Source: Parapedobacter sp. SGR-10
GTDB lineage: Bacteria; Bacteroidota; Bacteroidia; Sphingobacteriales; Sphingobacteriaceae
DNA length: 64,000 nucleotides
Assembly: GCF_011030405.1 (NCBI RefSeq)
Contig: NZ_JAAJTJ010000001.1
Coordinates: 186,001 to 250,000, forward strand
Reading direction: 5' to 3'
The number at the start of each line of letters is the position of its first letter. The first letter of the stretch is position 1. Position numbers and translations under genes: made by a program. The notes under the pieces were generated by a model. It saw nothing but the letters and a program-made list of their open reading frames with translations. It was not told where the DNA came from and did not search any database. Below are positions 36,693-45,627 of this stretch, in pieces.

Positions 36693-36725
36693 ACCTTTTC
36701 CAAAGTTCAGAACTTTGGAAAAGGT
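36693..36725. terminator. Palindrome family A: hairpin after trpA
   Basis: 15-bp perfect arms ACCTTTTCCAAAGTT-CAG-AACTTTGGAAAAGGT, 7 nt past the trpA stop. Confidence 0.75.
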
Positions 36726-36900
36726 CAATACCTTCTTCCTTTTATCCCCTTATTGTCATTTACATTCCCTAATGTAAAGCCAAAATCATATTACTTTTTT
36801 TTGAACCTTAGGTCACTTTTTTCGTTCCGAAAAAGGCTTAACTTGTCGTGCATCGAACAGGAAAATAATTTTATTTGTTCACTTCATAAAATATAAAGCC

Positions 36901-37641
36901 ATGAAACAATTAGAAAACAAAGTAGCTATTGTTACAGGAGGAGCGTCAGGCATCGGTAAAGCTATCGTAACACTTTTTGTAAAAGAAGGTGCCAAGGTAG
37001 TCGTTGCAGATTTAAACGAAGAACTAGGAAAAAAAGTAGTTGACGAATTAGGTGAGGACGCAATATTTGTCAAAGCAGATTCATCTTTACCCGAAGACAA
37101 CAAAAAATTGGTGGACACAGCTGTAGAAAATTTTGGAGCATTGCACATCGCTGTCAATAATGCAGGAATCGGAGGTCCATCAGCCTCAATAGGTGAATAT
37201 CCCATAGATGGCTGGAAAAAAGTCATCGATATCAATCTAAACGGTGTCTTCTACGGTATGCTTTACCAATTACCCGAAATCGAAAAAGTTGGCGGAAGCA
37301 TCGTCAACATGGCTTCTATCTTGGGTCAGGTAGGTTTTGCACAGGCATCGGCCTATGTTGCAGCCAAACACGGTGTCGTAGGATTGACAAAAACAGCAGG
37401 TTGGGAATACGGCACGAAAGGCGTACGCGTCAATGCCATAGGTCCCGGTTTTATTGCCACACCATTGGTAGACAATGCCCTTGACAAAGACACGTTGAAG
37501 TATTTAGAAAGTCAACATGCCATGCAGAGATTAGGCAAGCCTGAAGAAGTTGCTGAACTGGCACTTTGGTTAGCTTCAGACAGATCGTCCTTCGTGACAG
37601 GAGCTTACTACCCTGTTGACGGTGGGTACCTGGCAAAGTAG
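36901..37641 (+). CDS. Short-chain dehydrogenase/reductase
   Basis: 246 residues, classical SDR. TGGASGIG cofactor motif at 13-20, NNAG at about 87, catalytic Ser in NMASILG and Tyr/Lys in SAYVAAKHG, and a C-terminal VTGAYYPVDGG. The acidic Asp after beta-2 (VVADLN) suggests NAD(H) preference. Substrate not identifiable; close in style to 3-oxoacyl-ACP reductase or glucose dehydrogenase relatives. Single gene between family A hairpins. Confidence 0.9.
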   Translation: MKQLENKVAIVTGGASGIGKAIVTLFVKEGAKVVVADLNEELGKKVVDELGEDAIFVKADSSLPEDNKKLVDTAVENFGALHIAVNNAGIGGPSASIGEYPIDGWKKVIDINLNGVFYGMLYQLPEIEKVGGSIVNMASILGQVGFAQASAYVAAKHGVVGLTKTAGWEYGTKGVRVNAIGPGFIATPLVDNALDKDTLKYLESQHAMQRLGKPEEVAELALWLASDRSSFVTGAYYPVDGGYLAK

Positions 37642-37649
37642 TCTTTTTA

Positions 37650-37684
37650 TCCCTTTTCCAAAGTTTTGAACTTTGGAAAAGGGA
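37650..37684. terminator. Palindrome family A: bidirectional hairpin between SDR and tonB
   Basis: 16-bp perfect arms (37650-37665, 37669-37684), loop TTG, centred between the convergent stops at 37641 and 37691. Confidence 0.8.
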
Positions 37685-37690
37685 TTTCTT

Positions 37691-38575
37691 TTAGTTGCTA
37701 TTCACCTGCAACCGGATAGGCAGGGTAAAAGCTACCCGTACAGGACGACCATTTTGAACACCCGGATTCCATTTCCGGGCCTTCTTAAGTAAATTTATTG
37801 CCGCCGTTCCCGTTCCATAGCCCATGTCCTTGCCCACTTCAAACGAGGAAAGGCTACCGTCTTCTTCTACGACAAACGAAACCTGTATCACACCTTTGGC
37901 TCCGGCATCAATCGCTCCTTGCGGGAAATTGTAATTGTCCGCCACCCATTGTACAAAAGCCTTCATTCCTCCAATGGGTTCAGGCATGATTTCCACCGTC
38001 GTAAAAGGTTCTCCAACGCCATCTGCCGATCCTATCAAACTACCGTTTCTCATCCCACGCTCACCTCCTTCTTTCTTTGTCTTCCCAAATGTACCCTTGG
38101 GGATGAGCTCTCCACCTTTTACACCATCCATGGTAATATTGCCCGGCAACTTTTTCTTGTCTAGCACATCTTCCGTAGCGACAATATCTTCATTAACCAG
38201 GGACTTGTCGGTAGGATTGAGTTCTGTAAATTTAATCACATCCTGCGCCGGAACATCCTGCGCCACCTGCTGTGGCTGTTCCGCAGCCTCTGGCTTCGAT
38301 GGCTCCAAAGGCGGTTCTATTTCAAGGATCTCCTCCGGTTCGATCTCCACAGCTATAACCTGTTCCTGTGGCGACATTATCACCGGAAAATTGCTTTTTT
38401 GATGGGCATAGACAGCACCGCACACGATCAATACAGCTCCACTCACGATACCAAGTGCCCAATTGGTGGCGCGAGGAGCCAAACGGCGCAATTCATAGGC
38501 ACCATAAGCCTTGTTGCGGTCCGCAAAGATGATGTCCAACCATTCTTTTGCGTAGATATTTGAATTTGAAAACAT
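37691..38575 (-). CDS. TonB-family energy transducer
   Basis: 294 residues. The N-terminus WLDIIFADRNKAYGAYELRR is typical of Bacteroidota TonB proteins; one membrane helix (about 33-53); a Pro/Glu-rich periplasmic spacer (about 70-110); C-terminal TonB domain (from about 205, PEPIGGMKAFVQWVADNYNFP) ending FTLPIRLQVNSN. It couples the proton motive force to TonB receptors such as the two in this window. No exbB/exbD adjacent. Confidence 0.93.
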   Translation of the reverse strand: MFSNSNIYAKEWLDIIFADRNKAYGAYELRRLAPRATNWALGIVSGAVLIVCGAVYAHQKSNFPVIMSPQEQVIAVEIEPEEILEIEPPLEPSKPEAAEQPQQVAQDVPAQDVIKFTELNPTDKSLVNEDIVATEDVLDKKKLPGNITMDGVKGGELIPKGTFGKTKKEGGERGMRNGSLIGSADGVGEPFTTVEIMPEPIGGMKAFVQWVADNYNFPQGAIDAGAKGVIQVSFVVEEDGSLSSFEVGKDMGYGTGTAAINLLKKARKWNPGVQNGRPVRVAFTLPIRLQVNSN

Positions 38576-38708
38576 AACAGTATATTTTTTAGGGTTATCG
38601 TATGTTGTTTTATTTCATGATGATAGCAACATACATTTTCCATAAAAAAATACTGAATGAGACTCCCGACGTTTTATAGGATAGTATCCAAAAAAGTAAA
38701 CATCACCG

Positions 38709-38896
38709 TCATTTCGACGACGCTAGGAGGAGAACCGAGTGAAACGAGCTCATCGAAGATAACCGAACGGAGTGAGCTCTACGAAGTAAAATCTAGGGCT
38801 AAGCAATTTTTCAACTTGTTGAAAATTAGTTAATTTTAATTCATCCATAGATTTTCCTTCGGAGCTGCTTCGCGGTCTCTCTCCGTTCGAAATGAC
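38709..38896. repeat. Palindrome family F, copy 1 (MITE-like)
   Basis: Bounded by GTCATTTCGA (38709-38718) and its complement TCGAAATGAC (38887-38896). Interior shares TTTTTCAAC-TGTT-AAAATTA and TTCATCCATAGATTT with the copy at 45440. It fills most of the 348-base gap 38576-38923; nothing else was recognised there. Confidence 0.75.
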
Positions 38897-38923
38897 GATC
38901 AGAGGAATTAATAGACAACTTTA

Positions 38924-39538
38924 TCAATCCTGCTCCGGAAAAACTTCTGCCAATGGATGAAAAAGGTAAATCTTTTGGCTGTCCAATGCGATACACTTAT
39001 ACCGCTTACGTATTTTCTCCAGTTTTTGGAATGAGCGGCCGTTCTTTAAACAGAAGACACTGTTGTTTTCCAAATCTTCTACATGCTGCGCAGAACTATC
39101 TTTTGTATCATAATTTTTCAGTGTACGGTAGAGGTGTAGGTCTGTACAGGAAGATGCCGCAGGATTGTCCATATAGGTTGTTACAGCTTTGAGTATATCG
39201 GACGGAAATATCTGGAGTCGGATGAAAGGTTCGATTAACAATTTAAAATTTCTTTTCCATTCGACACCATGTGGTTTTACCCCATTTTTGAATTCATTCC
39301 ACGTTTTTAGATGGGCAAATTCGTGGATGGTCGTAATCAGGAAAGCAAAAGGGTTGAGATCATGGTTGACCGTAATCTGGTGTGTCTGTCCTCGAAACGG
39401 TGCCCGGTAATCTCCCAATTTTGATGAGCGGCTACGGGTGACCTTGAACCTGCAACCTGTATCATTGATCCATTGTGAAATAATGGGAGCCGCTTGTTCC
39501 GGAATGTATTTACTCAATTGCTTGCTGTAATCGGGCAT
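38924..39538 (-). CDS. SprT-like zinc metalloprotease-domain protein
   Basis: 204 residues. The motif HEFAHL (about residue 72) and the downstream PHGVEWKRNF supply the HExxH-type zinc site of SprT/Spartan-like domains. The C-terminal part (about 105-204) contains Cys/His residues but no clear zinc ribbon. Bacterial SprT-like proteins have no settled function; eukaryotic Spartan cleaves DNA-protein crosslinks. Single gene on the minus strand. Confidence 0.85.
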   Translation of the reverse strand: MPDYSKQLSKYIPEQAAPIISQWINDTGCRFKVTRSRSSKLGDYRAPFRGQTHQITVNHDLNPFAFLITTIHEFAHLKTWNEFKNGVKPHGVEWKRNFKLLIEPFIRLQIFPSDILKAVTTYMDNPAASSCTDLHLYRTLKNYDTKDSSAQHVEDLENNSVFCLKNGRSFQKLEKIRKRYKCIALDSQKIYLFHPLAEVFPEQD

Positions 39539-39641
39539 AGGTGCAAACTTATGGTTTTAGTTTGAGAGATTGAAAAATACAAGACAGATTATAGTTTGTC
39601 ATTTTCCGACTAGCCGAAAAATAACATCAGATTTGGAAATA

Positions 39642-39663
39642 TTACCAATTTTTGGTAACTTTA
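39642..39663 (+). promoter_or_regulatory. parDE operator overlapping the -7 region
   Basis: Perfect dyad TTACCAA-TTT-TTGGTAA (39642-39658) directly followed by TAACTTTA (39656-39663), a -7-like box, 22 nt before the parD ATG. Fits autorepression by ParD. Confidence 0.6.
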
Positions 39664-39684
39664 TATAAATAAAAAAGGAAAGCT

Positions 39685-39936
39685 ATGGGGCGTAACACTT
39701 CAGTATCACTTGGGAGTTATTTTGAAGATTTTGTAGAAAGTCGTATCACGGAAGGTCGCTATAAAAATTCCAGTGAAGTTATTCGGGCTGGGCTAAGACT
39801 TTTGGAAGAAGAGGAAAATCGAGTTAAAGCATTAAAAAATGCAATTCAAGAAGGATTAATTAGTGGGATTGCATACGATTTTGATGCAAAAAAACATTTG
39901 GATACCCTCAAATCTCACAAAAAAAATAATGGCTAA
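39685..39936 (+). CDS. parD: ParD-like antitoxin
   Basis: 83 residues. Ribbon-helix-helix start (NTSVSLGSYFEDFVESRITEGRYKNSSEVIRAGLRLLEEEE is the region 4-44), typical of ParD/CC2985 antitoxins, with a C-terminal tail that wraps the toxin. Its 3' end overlaps the toxin gene by 8 nt. It would neutralise ParE and repress the pair through the dyad upstream. Confidence 0.9.
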   Translation: MGRNTSVSLGSYFEDFVESRITEGRYKNSSEVIRAGLRLLEEEENRVKALKNAIQEGLISGIAYDFDAKKHLDTLKSHKKNNG

Positions 39937-40228
39937 ATTTTTTCTGACCCATAAAGCCGTCGAAGATCTTTCAAAAATCTGGGATTACACATACGAAGTG
40001 TGGTCAGAAAACCAAGCCGACAAATACTACAAACTCCTTATGGAGAGTTGTCGAACAATCGCTGAAGATCCAAACAAGGGAAAGAGCTATGCAACGATTG
40101 CAATAGACATTCTAGGGTTTCATGTCGGAAAACACATTGTTTTTTATCGTGTGCTCACCTCAACAGAAATTGAGGTAATAAGGATACTGCACGAAAGAAT
40201 GGATTTAAGAAGTAGAATTACTGACTAA
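39929..40228 (+). CDS. parE: ParE/RelE-superfamily toxin
   Basis: 99 residues from ATG 39929 (an upstream in-frame ATG at 39863 lies inside parD and is rejected). The sequence FFLTHKAVEDLSKIWDYTYEVW and the C-terminal VIRILHERMDLRSRI match the ParE plasmid-stabilisation fold. ParE proteins poison DNA gyrase; related RelE proteins cleave mRNA. Co-translated with parD. Confidence 0.9.
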   Translation: MAKFFLTHKAVEDLSKIWDYTYEVWSENQADKYYKLLMESCRTIAEDPNKGKSYATIAIDILGFHVGKHIVFYRVLTSTEIEVIRILHERMDLRSRITD

Positions 40229-40252
40229 CTAAAAAATAATTAGAATATAAAT

Positions 40253-41146
40253 ATGATACGTTTTTTATTGTTTTTAATATTGTACATGGGTACATTTAGT
40301 GTGTTTTCCCAAGACCTAAATGCACGTGTGGAAGTTTCGTCTCCACAAGTACTGAATGCCAATGCACGTACGCTGGAAGTACTAAAAAAAGCCATATTCG
40401 ATTTTCTGAACAATAAATCCTGGACAGGTGCAGCTATACAGCCAGATCAACGCATAGACTGTAGCTTCAATATCGTCATTTCGGAGTATGATGGCATGAA
40501 TAGGTACACGGCTACAGCACATATTGCTTCCGTAAGGCCTGTTTTTGGCACAAACTACAATTCTCCCATATTGAGTTTTAGAGACAAATATTTCAACTTT
40601 ACCTATACCGAGGGCGAACAACTGGACTTCAACAATGAGCAAAACCTCAGTCCTTTGGCTTCGCTTTTGGCCTTTTACGGCTATACCATTGCAGGCATGG
40701 ATATGGATACATTTAAGCATATGGGTGGGACGACCATGTTAGGCAAAGCCAAAACAATCGTAAACTATTCACAATCAAGCCAAACCGAAGGTTGGCGTGC
40801 TATGGAAGCGACGGACAACAGGTATTGGCTCATCAACAACCTTACGGACAGAAAATATAACCCTTACCGAGAGTTTGCATACGCTTATCACCGGGAAGGA
40901 TTGGACAAGATGATGGAAAACGAATCCGAGGCTAAGAAAAAAATGAGCGAGTTGCTATTGAAACTCAAGGAGGTAGATCGCTCCAATACAGGCAATGTAT
41001 GGACAACAGCGCTTTATACCGCTAAATCCAATGAGTTTATCGGCCTCTTTTCCAAAATGCCTGCCAATGAAAGCATAAAAATATATAATCTGCTGGCAGA
41101 CCTTGACCCCGCCAACCTTTCTAAATACGAGAGCCTCAAGAAATAA
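40253..41146 (+). CDS. DUF4835 family secreted protein
   Basis: 297 residues with a signal peptide (to about residue 19, VFSQ). Contains the family-typical LNARVEVSSPQV start and the NNKSWTGA and LASLLAFYGYTIAGMDMDTF segments. Function unknown; in Bacteroidota it is usually found next to recN, as here (30 nt upstream), and often after coaBC, which is absent. The parDE pair sits immediately upstream instead. Confidence 0.88.
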   Translation: MIRFLLFLILYMGTFSVFSQDLNARVEVSSPQVLNANARTLEVLKKAIFDFLNNKSWTGAAIQPDQRIDCSFNIVISEYDGMNRYTATAHIASVRPVFGTNYNSPILSFRDKYFNFTYTEGEQLDFNNEQNLSPLASLLAFYGYTIAGMDMDTFKHMGGTTMLGKAKTIVNYSQSSQTEGWRAMEATDNRYWLINNLTDRKYNPYREFAYAYHREGLDKMMENESEAKKKMSELLLKLKEVDRSNTGNVWTTALYTAKSNEFIGLFSKMPANESIKIYNLLADLDPANLSKYESLKK

Positions 41147-41175
41147 CTATTTTTGCTGTTTAACTTTAGACGTAT

Positions 41176-42834
41176 ATGCTATCAAGATTGCTCATTCAAA
41201 ACTATGCGCTTATCGACAACCTGAATATCTCTTTTGGCAAGGGATTGAACATGATTACCGGTGAGACAGGAGCGGGTAAATCCATATTGATGGGCGCATT
41301 AGGGTTGGTCCTAGGAAACAGGGCGGAGGGTAAGCAGTTTTTTGATGAGCAAAAGAAATGCGTCATAGAAGGTTATTTTAATCTGGAATCCTATGCGCTG
41401 TCGGATTTTTTCAGCGAAAATGACCTAGACTATGAAAAAGAAACCATTATACGCCGGGAAATTTTTGTGGATGGCAGATCACGGGCTTTTGTCAACGATT
41501 CACCCGTCACTTTGGCGACACTCAAGCTATTGGGCGAACGCCTGATCGATATCCACTCGCAACATGCCACCCTACAGCTCAACACGGAAGAATTTCAACT
41601 TTTTGTACTGGACAGCTTGGCCAACAATGCCACACATCTGGAAGTTTTCCGAAAAGAACTCAAAGAATTAAGAGCGATAGAAAAGCGGTTGCAAGACCTA
41701 AAAGAACAAGCCGAACAGGCTAATGCCGAATTAGACTACAATCAATTTTTGTTCGACGAATTGGAAAAGGTCAATCCGCAAAGGGATGAGGTAAAGTCCT
41801 TGGAAGAGGAACAGCAGCAATTAGAACATGCGGAGGAAATCAAACGGAGTCTGCTGGCTTCGACTTACCTTTTGTGTGATGGTGAACAAAATGTATCGAA
41901 TTTGCTCAAAGAAGCCCTCCAACAAATACAACATTCAGCCAAGTATTTTCCAAGCGTAGAAGAATTGGCCGAAAGACTGCAAAGTTCATTTATCGAAATC
42001 AAGGATATTGCGGAGGAAATCACACATCTGGAAGAAGGCGTTATATTGGATGAAAGTCGATTGGATGAAGTGAACAACCGCTTAAGCAGTCTGTACACCT
42101 TGTTGAAAAAACATCGATTGGATTCTGAAAACGATCTTATTGAGCTAAAAGACAGATTGGAGGAGAAACTGCAAATAGCATTGCACCAAGACGAGGTTTT
42201 AGAAAAAATAGCCTTAGAGCGCGATCAGCAATCGGAAATAGTACTTGAGTTGGCAGAAGTCATCCATCAGAACCGAAAATCCGTTGTTCCACAGGTCGAA
42301 AATTACGTACAGACTACATTAGCACATGTCGGTATGGGTAATGCACAACTCAAGATCGATTTGCAGAAAATGGAGGCACAAAAAATAAATACACGCGGAC
42401 TAGACAGTGTCCGGTTTTTATTCTCCGCCAATAAAGGCCAGGCCCTACAGCCCATTCACAAAGTAGCTTCGGGAGGAGAACTGTCCCGTGTAATGTTGGC
42501 CCTCAAATCCCTGGTCGCTCGATCGTCTGCATTACCGACTATTATTTTTGATGAAATCGACACAGGCATATCGGGTGAAGTTGCCCTGCGTGTCGGCGAA
42601 GTCATGGAAAAATTGGCTCACAATATACAGGTTATCGCCATATCGCATCTTCCGCAGATCGCTGCCAAAGGAAACTCCCACTTTAAGGTATATAAAGAAG
42701 ACAAAGAAGACAAAACCCGTTCGAATATACAATTACTCGATACAGAAGAAAGGATATTGGAGATCGCCCAAATGCTTAGCGGAACCAATCCCGGAGAAGC
42801 AGCTTTGCAACATGCCAGGGAGTTGCTGGGATAA
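41176..42834 (+). CDS. recN: DNA repair protein RecN
   Basis: 552 residues, SMC-like ATPase. Walker A GETGAGKS near residues 29-36, long coiled coil in the middle (about 155-370), signature SGGELSRVMLALK and Walker B TIIFDEIDTG. Acts in double-strand break repair in the cytoplasm. A TATTTTTG box at 41151-41158 could be its own promoter. The stop lies at the edge of a 19-bp hairpin. Confidence 0.96.
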   Translation: MLSRLLIQNYALIDNLNISFGKGLNMITGETGAGKSILMGALGLVLGNRAEGKQFFDEQKKCVIEGYFNLESYALSDFFSENDLDYEKETIIRREIFVDGRSRAFVNDSPVTLATLKLLGERLIDIHSQHATLQLNTEEFQLFVLDSLANNATHLEVFRKELKELRAIEKRLQDLKEQAEQANAELDYNQFLFDELEKVNPQRDEVKSLEEEQQQLEHAEEIKRSLLASTYLLCDGEQNVSNLLKEALQQIQHSAKYFPSVEELAERLQSSFIEIKDIAEEITHLEEGVILDESRLDEVNNRLSSLYTLLKKHRLDSENDLIELKDRLEEKLQIALHQDEVLEKIALERDQQSEIVLELAEVIHQNRKSVVPQVENYVQTTLAHVGMGNAQLKIDLQKMEAQKINTRGLDSVRFLFSANKGQALQPIHKVASGGELSRVMLALKSLVARSSALPTIIFDEIDTGISGEVALRVGEVMEKLAHNIQVIAISHLPQIAAKGNSHFKVYKEDKEDKTRSNIQLLDTEERILEIAQMLSGTNPGEAALQHARELLG

Positions 42835-42877
42835 ATAATTTTCAGCCTTGGGCTTAAACCCAAGGCTGAAAATTATT
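42834..42877. terminator. Bidirectional terminator, palindrome family B
   Basis: 19-bp perfect arms (42834-42852 and 42859-42877) around CTTAAA. It overlaps the stop codons of both convergent genes, recN and the FMN glutamate synthase-like gene. Confidence 0.88.
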
Positions 42878-44429
42878 CTAAAAACTCATCCTTTGCAAAG
42901 GTATTTTCCCTTTTATTGAGTTTTCCCGTATTTTTAAAATAGATATCCTGAAAACTTAGTGTATTGATACTATCGACCTTACGGAAGAACTTGTCCGCAG
43001 TCACATCGTCCAATGTCTTGAATCCACAAGCCTCCATGATTTCCACGGTGGCACGTAGCGTATTGCGGTGAAACTGAGCCACACGTACATACTTGTCTTC
43101 TACATCCAGACCTTTGTAAAGATGTGGACGCTGCGTAGCCACACCGACAGGACATACATCCAGGTTACATTTCAGCGCCTGTATGCATCCAAGGGCAAAC
43201 ATCATTCCCCGTGCACTATAACACGCATCGGCTCCCAATGCAAGTACTTTAAGAACATCAAAGCCCGTCACGATACGGCTGGACACCAAGAGTTTGATAT
43301 GTTTCTTCAACCCAAAGTTGATCAGCGTCGTGGTCACAAAAGACAAGGCATCATAAAGCGGCATACCCAAGTTGTCGGTGAATTCCAAGGGAGCAGCTCC
43401 CGTTCCTCCTTCCGAACCGTCGATGGAAATGAAGTCGGGAAATATCTGCGTGGTCTGCATGGCATAGCAAATATCAAGAAACTCCTGCTTGTCCCCTATA
43501 CATATCTTAAAACCCACAGGTTTGTAGTTGGAAAGCTCCCGCAAAGTCTGGATAAACTGCATCATTTCCAAGGGGTTGCTGAAAGCACTATGTGCCGGTG
43601 GAGACATGACGTCTGTACCCGGAATGACATGCCGGATAGCAGCTACTTCCGGTGTATTTTTTGCCGCAGGCAATATCCCTCCGTGTCCCGGCTTGGCTCC
43701 TTGCGACATCTTCAGCTCGATCATTTTGACATAGGGCCTGTTGGCCTTTTCGGCATACAGATCCCCATCAAAGTTGCCCTTTTCGTCACGACAGCCAAAA
43801 TAGCCTGTACCGATCTGCCAGATAAGGTCTCCCCCATTGATATGGTAATTGCTGATCCCTCCCTCTCCTGTATTATGGGCAAAATTCTGTAGTGCTGCAC
43901 CTTTGTTCAATGCCGTGATAGCTGTCTTACTGAGTGCACCATAACTCATCGCCGAAATATTAAATATACTAAGGCTATAAGGCTGGCGACATTGACTATT
44001 ACCGACTATCGTCCGCAGATCATGATTGTCGATATGACAAGGAAAAACGGAATGAGCTACCCATTCATTTCCTACCGCTTGAGGATCGGATTGCATGCCG
44101 AAAGCCACCGTCTCCAGTTCGTTTTTGGCCCGTTGGTACACGATGGAGCGCTGTCTCCTATTGAAAGGCCTTCCATCGGTATCCGATTCCCAAAAATATT
44201 GCCGCATTTCGGGTCGGATCGACTCAAAAAAGAACCTAAAATACCCTACAATAGGATAATTGCGAAGAATGGCGTGATGGGTTTGTACACTGTGATAAAT
44301 CGCCAATAATAACAGAGGTACGGGAATGGTCAATAGCCAAAACCACCGTGGGGTAAAAATAATCCCAAATGAAATGATGACCAGATTGATGACAACAATC
44401 AGTGTAAGGATAAGTTTTCTAACTGCCAT
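42873..44429 (-). CDS. FMN-binding glutamate synthase-family protein, membrane-anchored
   Basis: 518 residues from ATG 44429. Two N-terminal membrane helices (about 5-45) precede a GltB-like synthase domain with SIDGSEGGTGAAPLEF and the Cys-containing CNLDVCPVGVATQ segment. It lacks the glutamine amidotransferase domain, so it is not a complete glutamate synthase; members of this stand-alone family are of uncertain reaction. Monocistronic. Confidence 0.88.
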   Translation of the reverse strand: MAVRKLILTLIVVINLVIISFGIIFTPRWFWLLTIPVPLLLLAIYHSVQTHHAILRNYPIVGYFRFFFESIRPEMRQYFWESDTDGRPFNRRQRSIVYQRAKNELETVAFGMQSDPQAVGNEWVAHSVFPCHIDNHDLRTIVGNSQCRQPYSLSIFNISAMSYGALSKTAITALNKGAALQNFAHNTGEGGISNYHINGGDLIWQIGTGYFGCRDEKGNFDGDLYAEKANRPYVKMIELKMSQGAKPGHGGILPAAKNTPEVAAIRHVIPGTDVMSPPAHSAFSNPLEMMQFIQTLRELSNYKPVGFKICIGDKQEFLDICYAMQTTQIFPDFISIDGSEGGTGAAPLEFTDNLGMPLYDALSFVTTTLINFGLKKHIKLLVSSRIVTGFDVLKVLALGADACYSARGMMFALGCIQALKCNLDVCPVGVATQRPHLYKGLDVEDKYVRVAQFHRNTLRATVEIMEACGFKTLDDVTADKFFRKVDSINTLSFQDIYFKNTGKLNKRENTFAKDEFLE

Positions 44430-44458
44430 GATAAGCAACTAAATTATTTTTAAGTTAC

Positions 44459-44535
44459 GTGAGTTATGGAAGTGAAGAAGGTTACGGAAGTCTTAATTCT
44501 ATTTAACTATCGTAACTTTCATCACCTCCGTCACT
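44459..44535. repeat. Repeat family G, copy 1
   Basis: GTGAGTTATGGAAGTGAAG...GTAACTTTCATCACCTCCGTCAC, an imperfect fold-back resembling the sequence at 55029-55106. Confidence 0.5.
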
Positions 44536-44648
44536 TTATTTCATAACAAACGTTTGTGTAAAGCCTTTGTTTTAATTTCGGAACAAAATTAGCAAGTATT
44601 TCTGTCTTTAGAACGAAAGGGTGTTTTTTTACTTTATTTGCAAACAAA

Positions 44649-45419
44649 CTAGGTTTTCCGTCTGCTTTTGACAATGAAATCTGTCAATTGTTGATAGATT
44701 TCGGCTTGTTCAGGATGATTCCTTAAGAACTGTAAATGCAATTCGATAATTTTACGGTCATTTCTTAGTGCCGGGCCAGTCTGAACCTGCTCAGGAATAT
44801 AGTTTTGTACTTTTTGGGCCGTCTCCAGGATGAGGGGTCTGACGAGATCAAAGTCCAGGTTTTCCTGTTGCAGGATATCATAAGCCATCTGGCAGAGTGC
44901 ATTGGAGAAGTTGTTGGCAAAGACAGCAGCTACATGCAACGCTAAACGCTGTTTTGACGAGCATAAGAAAGATTTTGATGCTATCTGGGTCATCATGGCC
45001 AATAGCCTATCCTCTACCCTTTTGGACGATCCTTCGACAGCAAAAGGTATCTGTGTAAGGTCTGCTTCCACTTTCTTATTAAGGCTCTGAGGAGGATAGA
45101 TAACTCCGTATTGTCCGAAAGAAGATAAAATATCCATCGGAGTGGATCCGGAAGTGTGGACCACGATGGCTTTGGAATGGGATGGAAGCTGAACCACAAT
45201 CTCGGCAATAGCATCGTCGCTTACTGCAATGAGGATAAGGTCTGTGTCTATATTCAGCTCTGTCAAGGAGGCAACAGCTTGAGCCGAAACAGTGTCGGCC
45301 AATATACGGGCATGTGCCACCGTACGGCTATAGACCTGCGTAATAGCATGACCATGACGGTAGAATAACTGCGCTAAGTGCGTACCTACATTTCCACTAC
45401 CTATGACAGCTATGTTCAT
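44649..45419 (-). CDS. Rossmann-like / DUF2520 domain protein
   Basis: 256 residues. N-terminal NAD(P)-binding IGSGNVGTHLA, then the DUF2520 helical domain (about 120-256) resembling 6-phosphogluconate dehydrogenase-like or pyrroline carboxylate reductase dimerisation domains. Reaction unknown. It follows ccmF on the same strand, separated by a family F repeat element. Confidence 0.87.
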   Translation of the reverse strand: MNIAVIGSGNVGTHLAQLFYRHGHAITQVYSRTVAHARILADTVSAQAVASLTELNIDTDLILIAVSDDAIAEIVVQLPSHSKAIVVHTSGSTPMDILSSFGQYGVIYPPQSLNKKVEADLTQIPFAVEGSSKRVEDRLLAMMTQIASKSFLCSSKQRLALHVAAVFANNFSNALCQMAYDILQQENLDFDLVRPLILETAQKVQNYIPEQVQTGPALRNDRKIIELHLQFLRNHPEQAEIYQQLTDFIVKSRRKT

Positions 45420-45439
45420 GATGAAATGATTTTTATATC

Positions 45440-45584
45440 GTCATTTCGATCCCGATGAATCGGGAAGGAGAAATCTATGGATAAGCCGTTTTTCAACCTG
45501 TTAAAAATTAACCAATTCAAGTTCATCCATAGATTTATCTTCAATGAGCTCGTTTCACTCAGTTCTCCCTCCGTTCGAAATGAC
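45440..45584. repeat. Palindrome family F, copy 2 (MITE-like)
   Basis: Bounded by GTCATTTCGA (45440-45449) and TCGAAATGAC (45575-45584); interior similar to 38709-38896 but about 40 bp shorter. Confidence 0.75.
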
Positions 45585-45627
45585 GTTTTGATAACGTTAC
45601 AATATCTTTTCGAACGCGCTTTATGAG

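Noticed and set aside
39863..39929. ATG at 39863 as start of parE
   Set aside because: Would overlap parD by 74 nt and add residues unlike ParE; ATG 39929 gives the family start and an 8-nt overlap.
43068..43892. 274-codon plus-strand frame opposite the FMN glutamate synthase-like gene
   Set aside because: Composition is that of an antisense shadow, and the minus strand encodes conserved catalytic segments throughout.
42873..44429. Glutamate synthase large subunit (gltB)
   Set aside because: The amidotransferase domain and Fe-S/FAD partner are absent and it has membrane helices; only the FMN-domain family name is justified.
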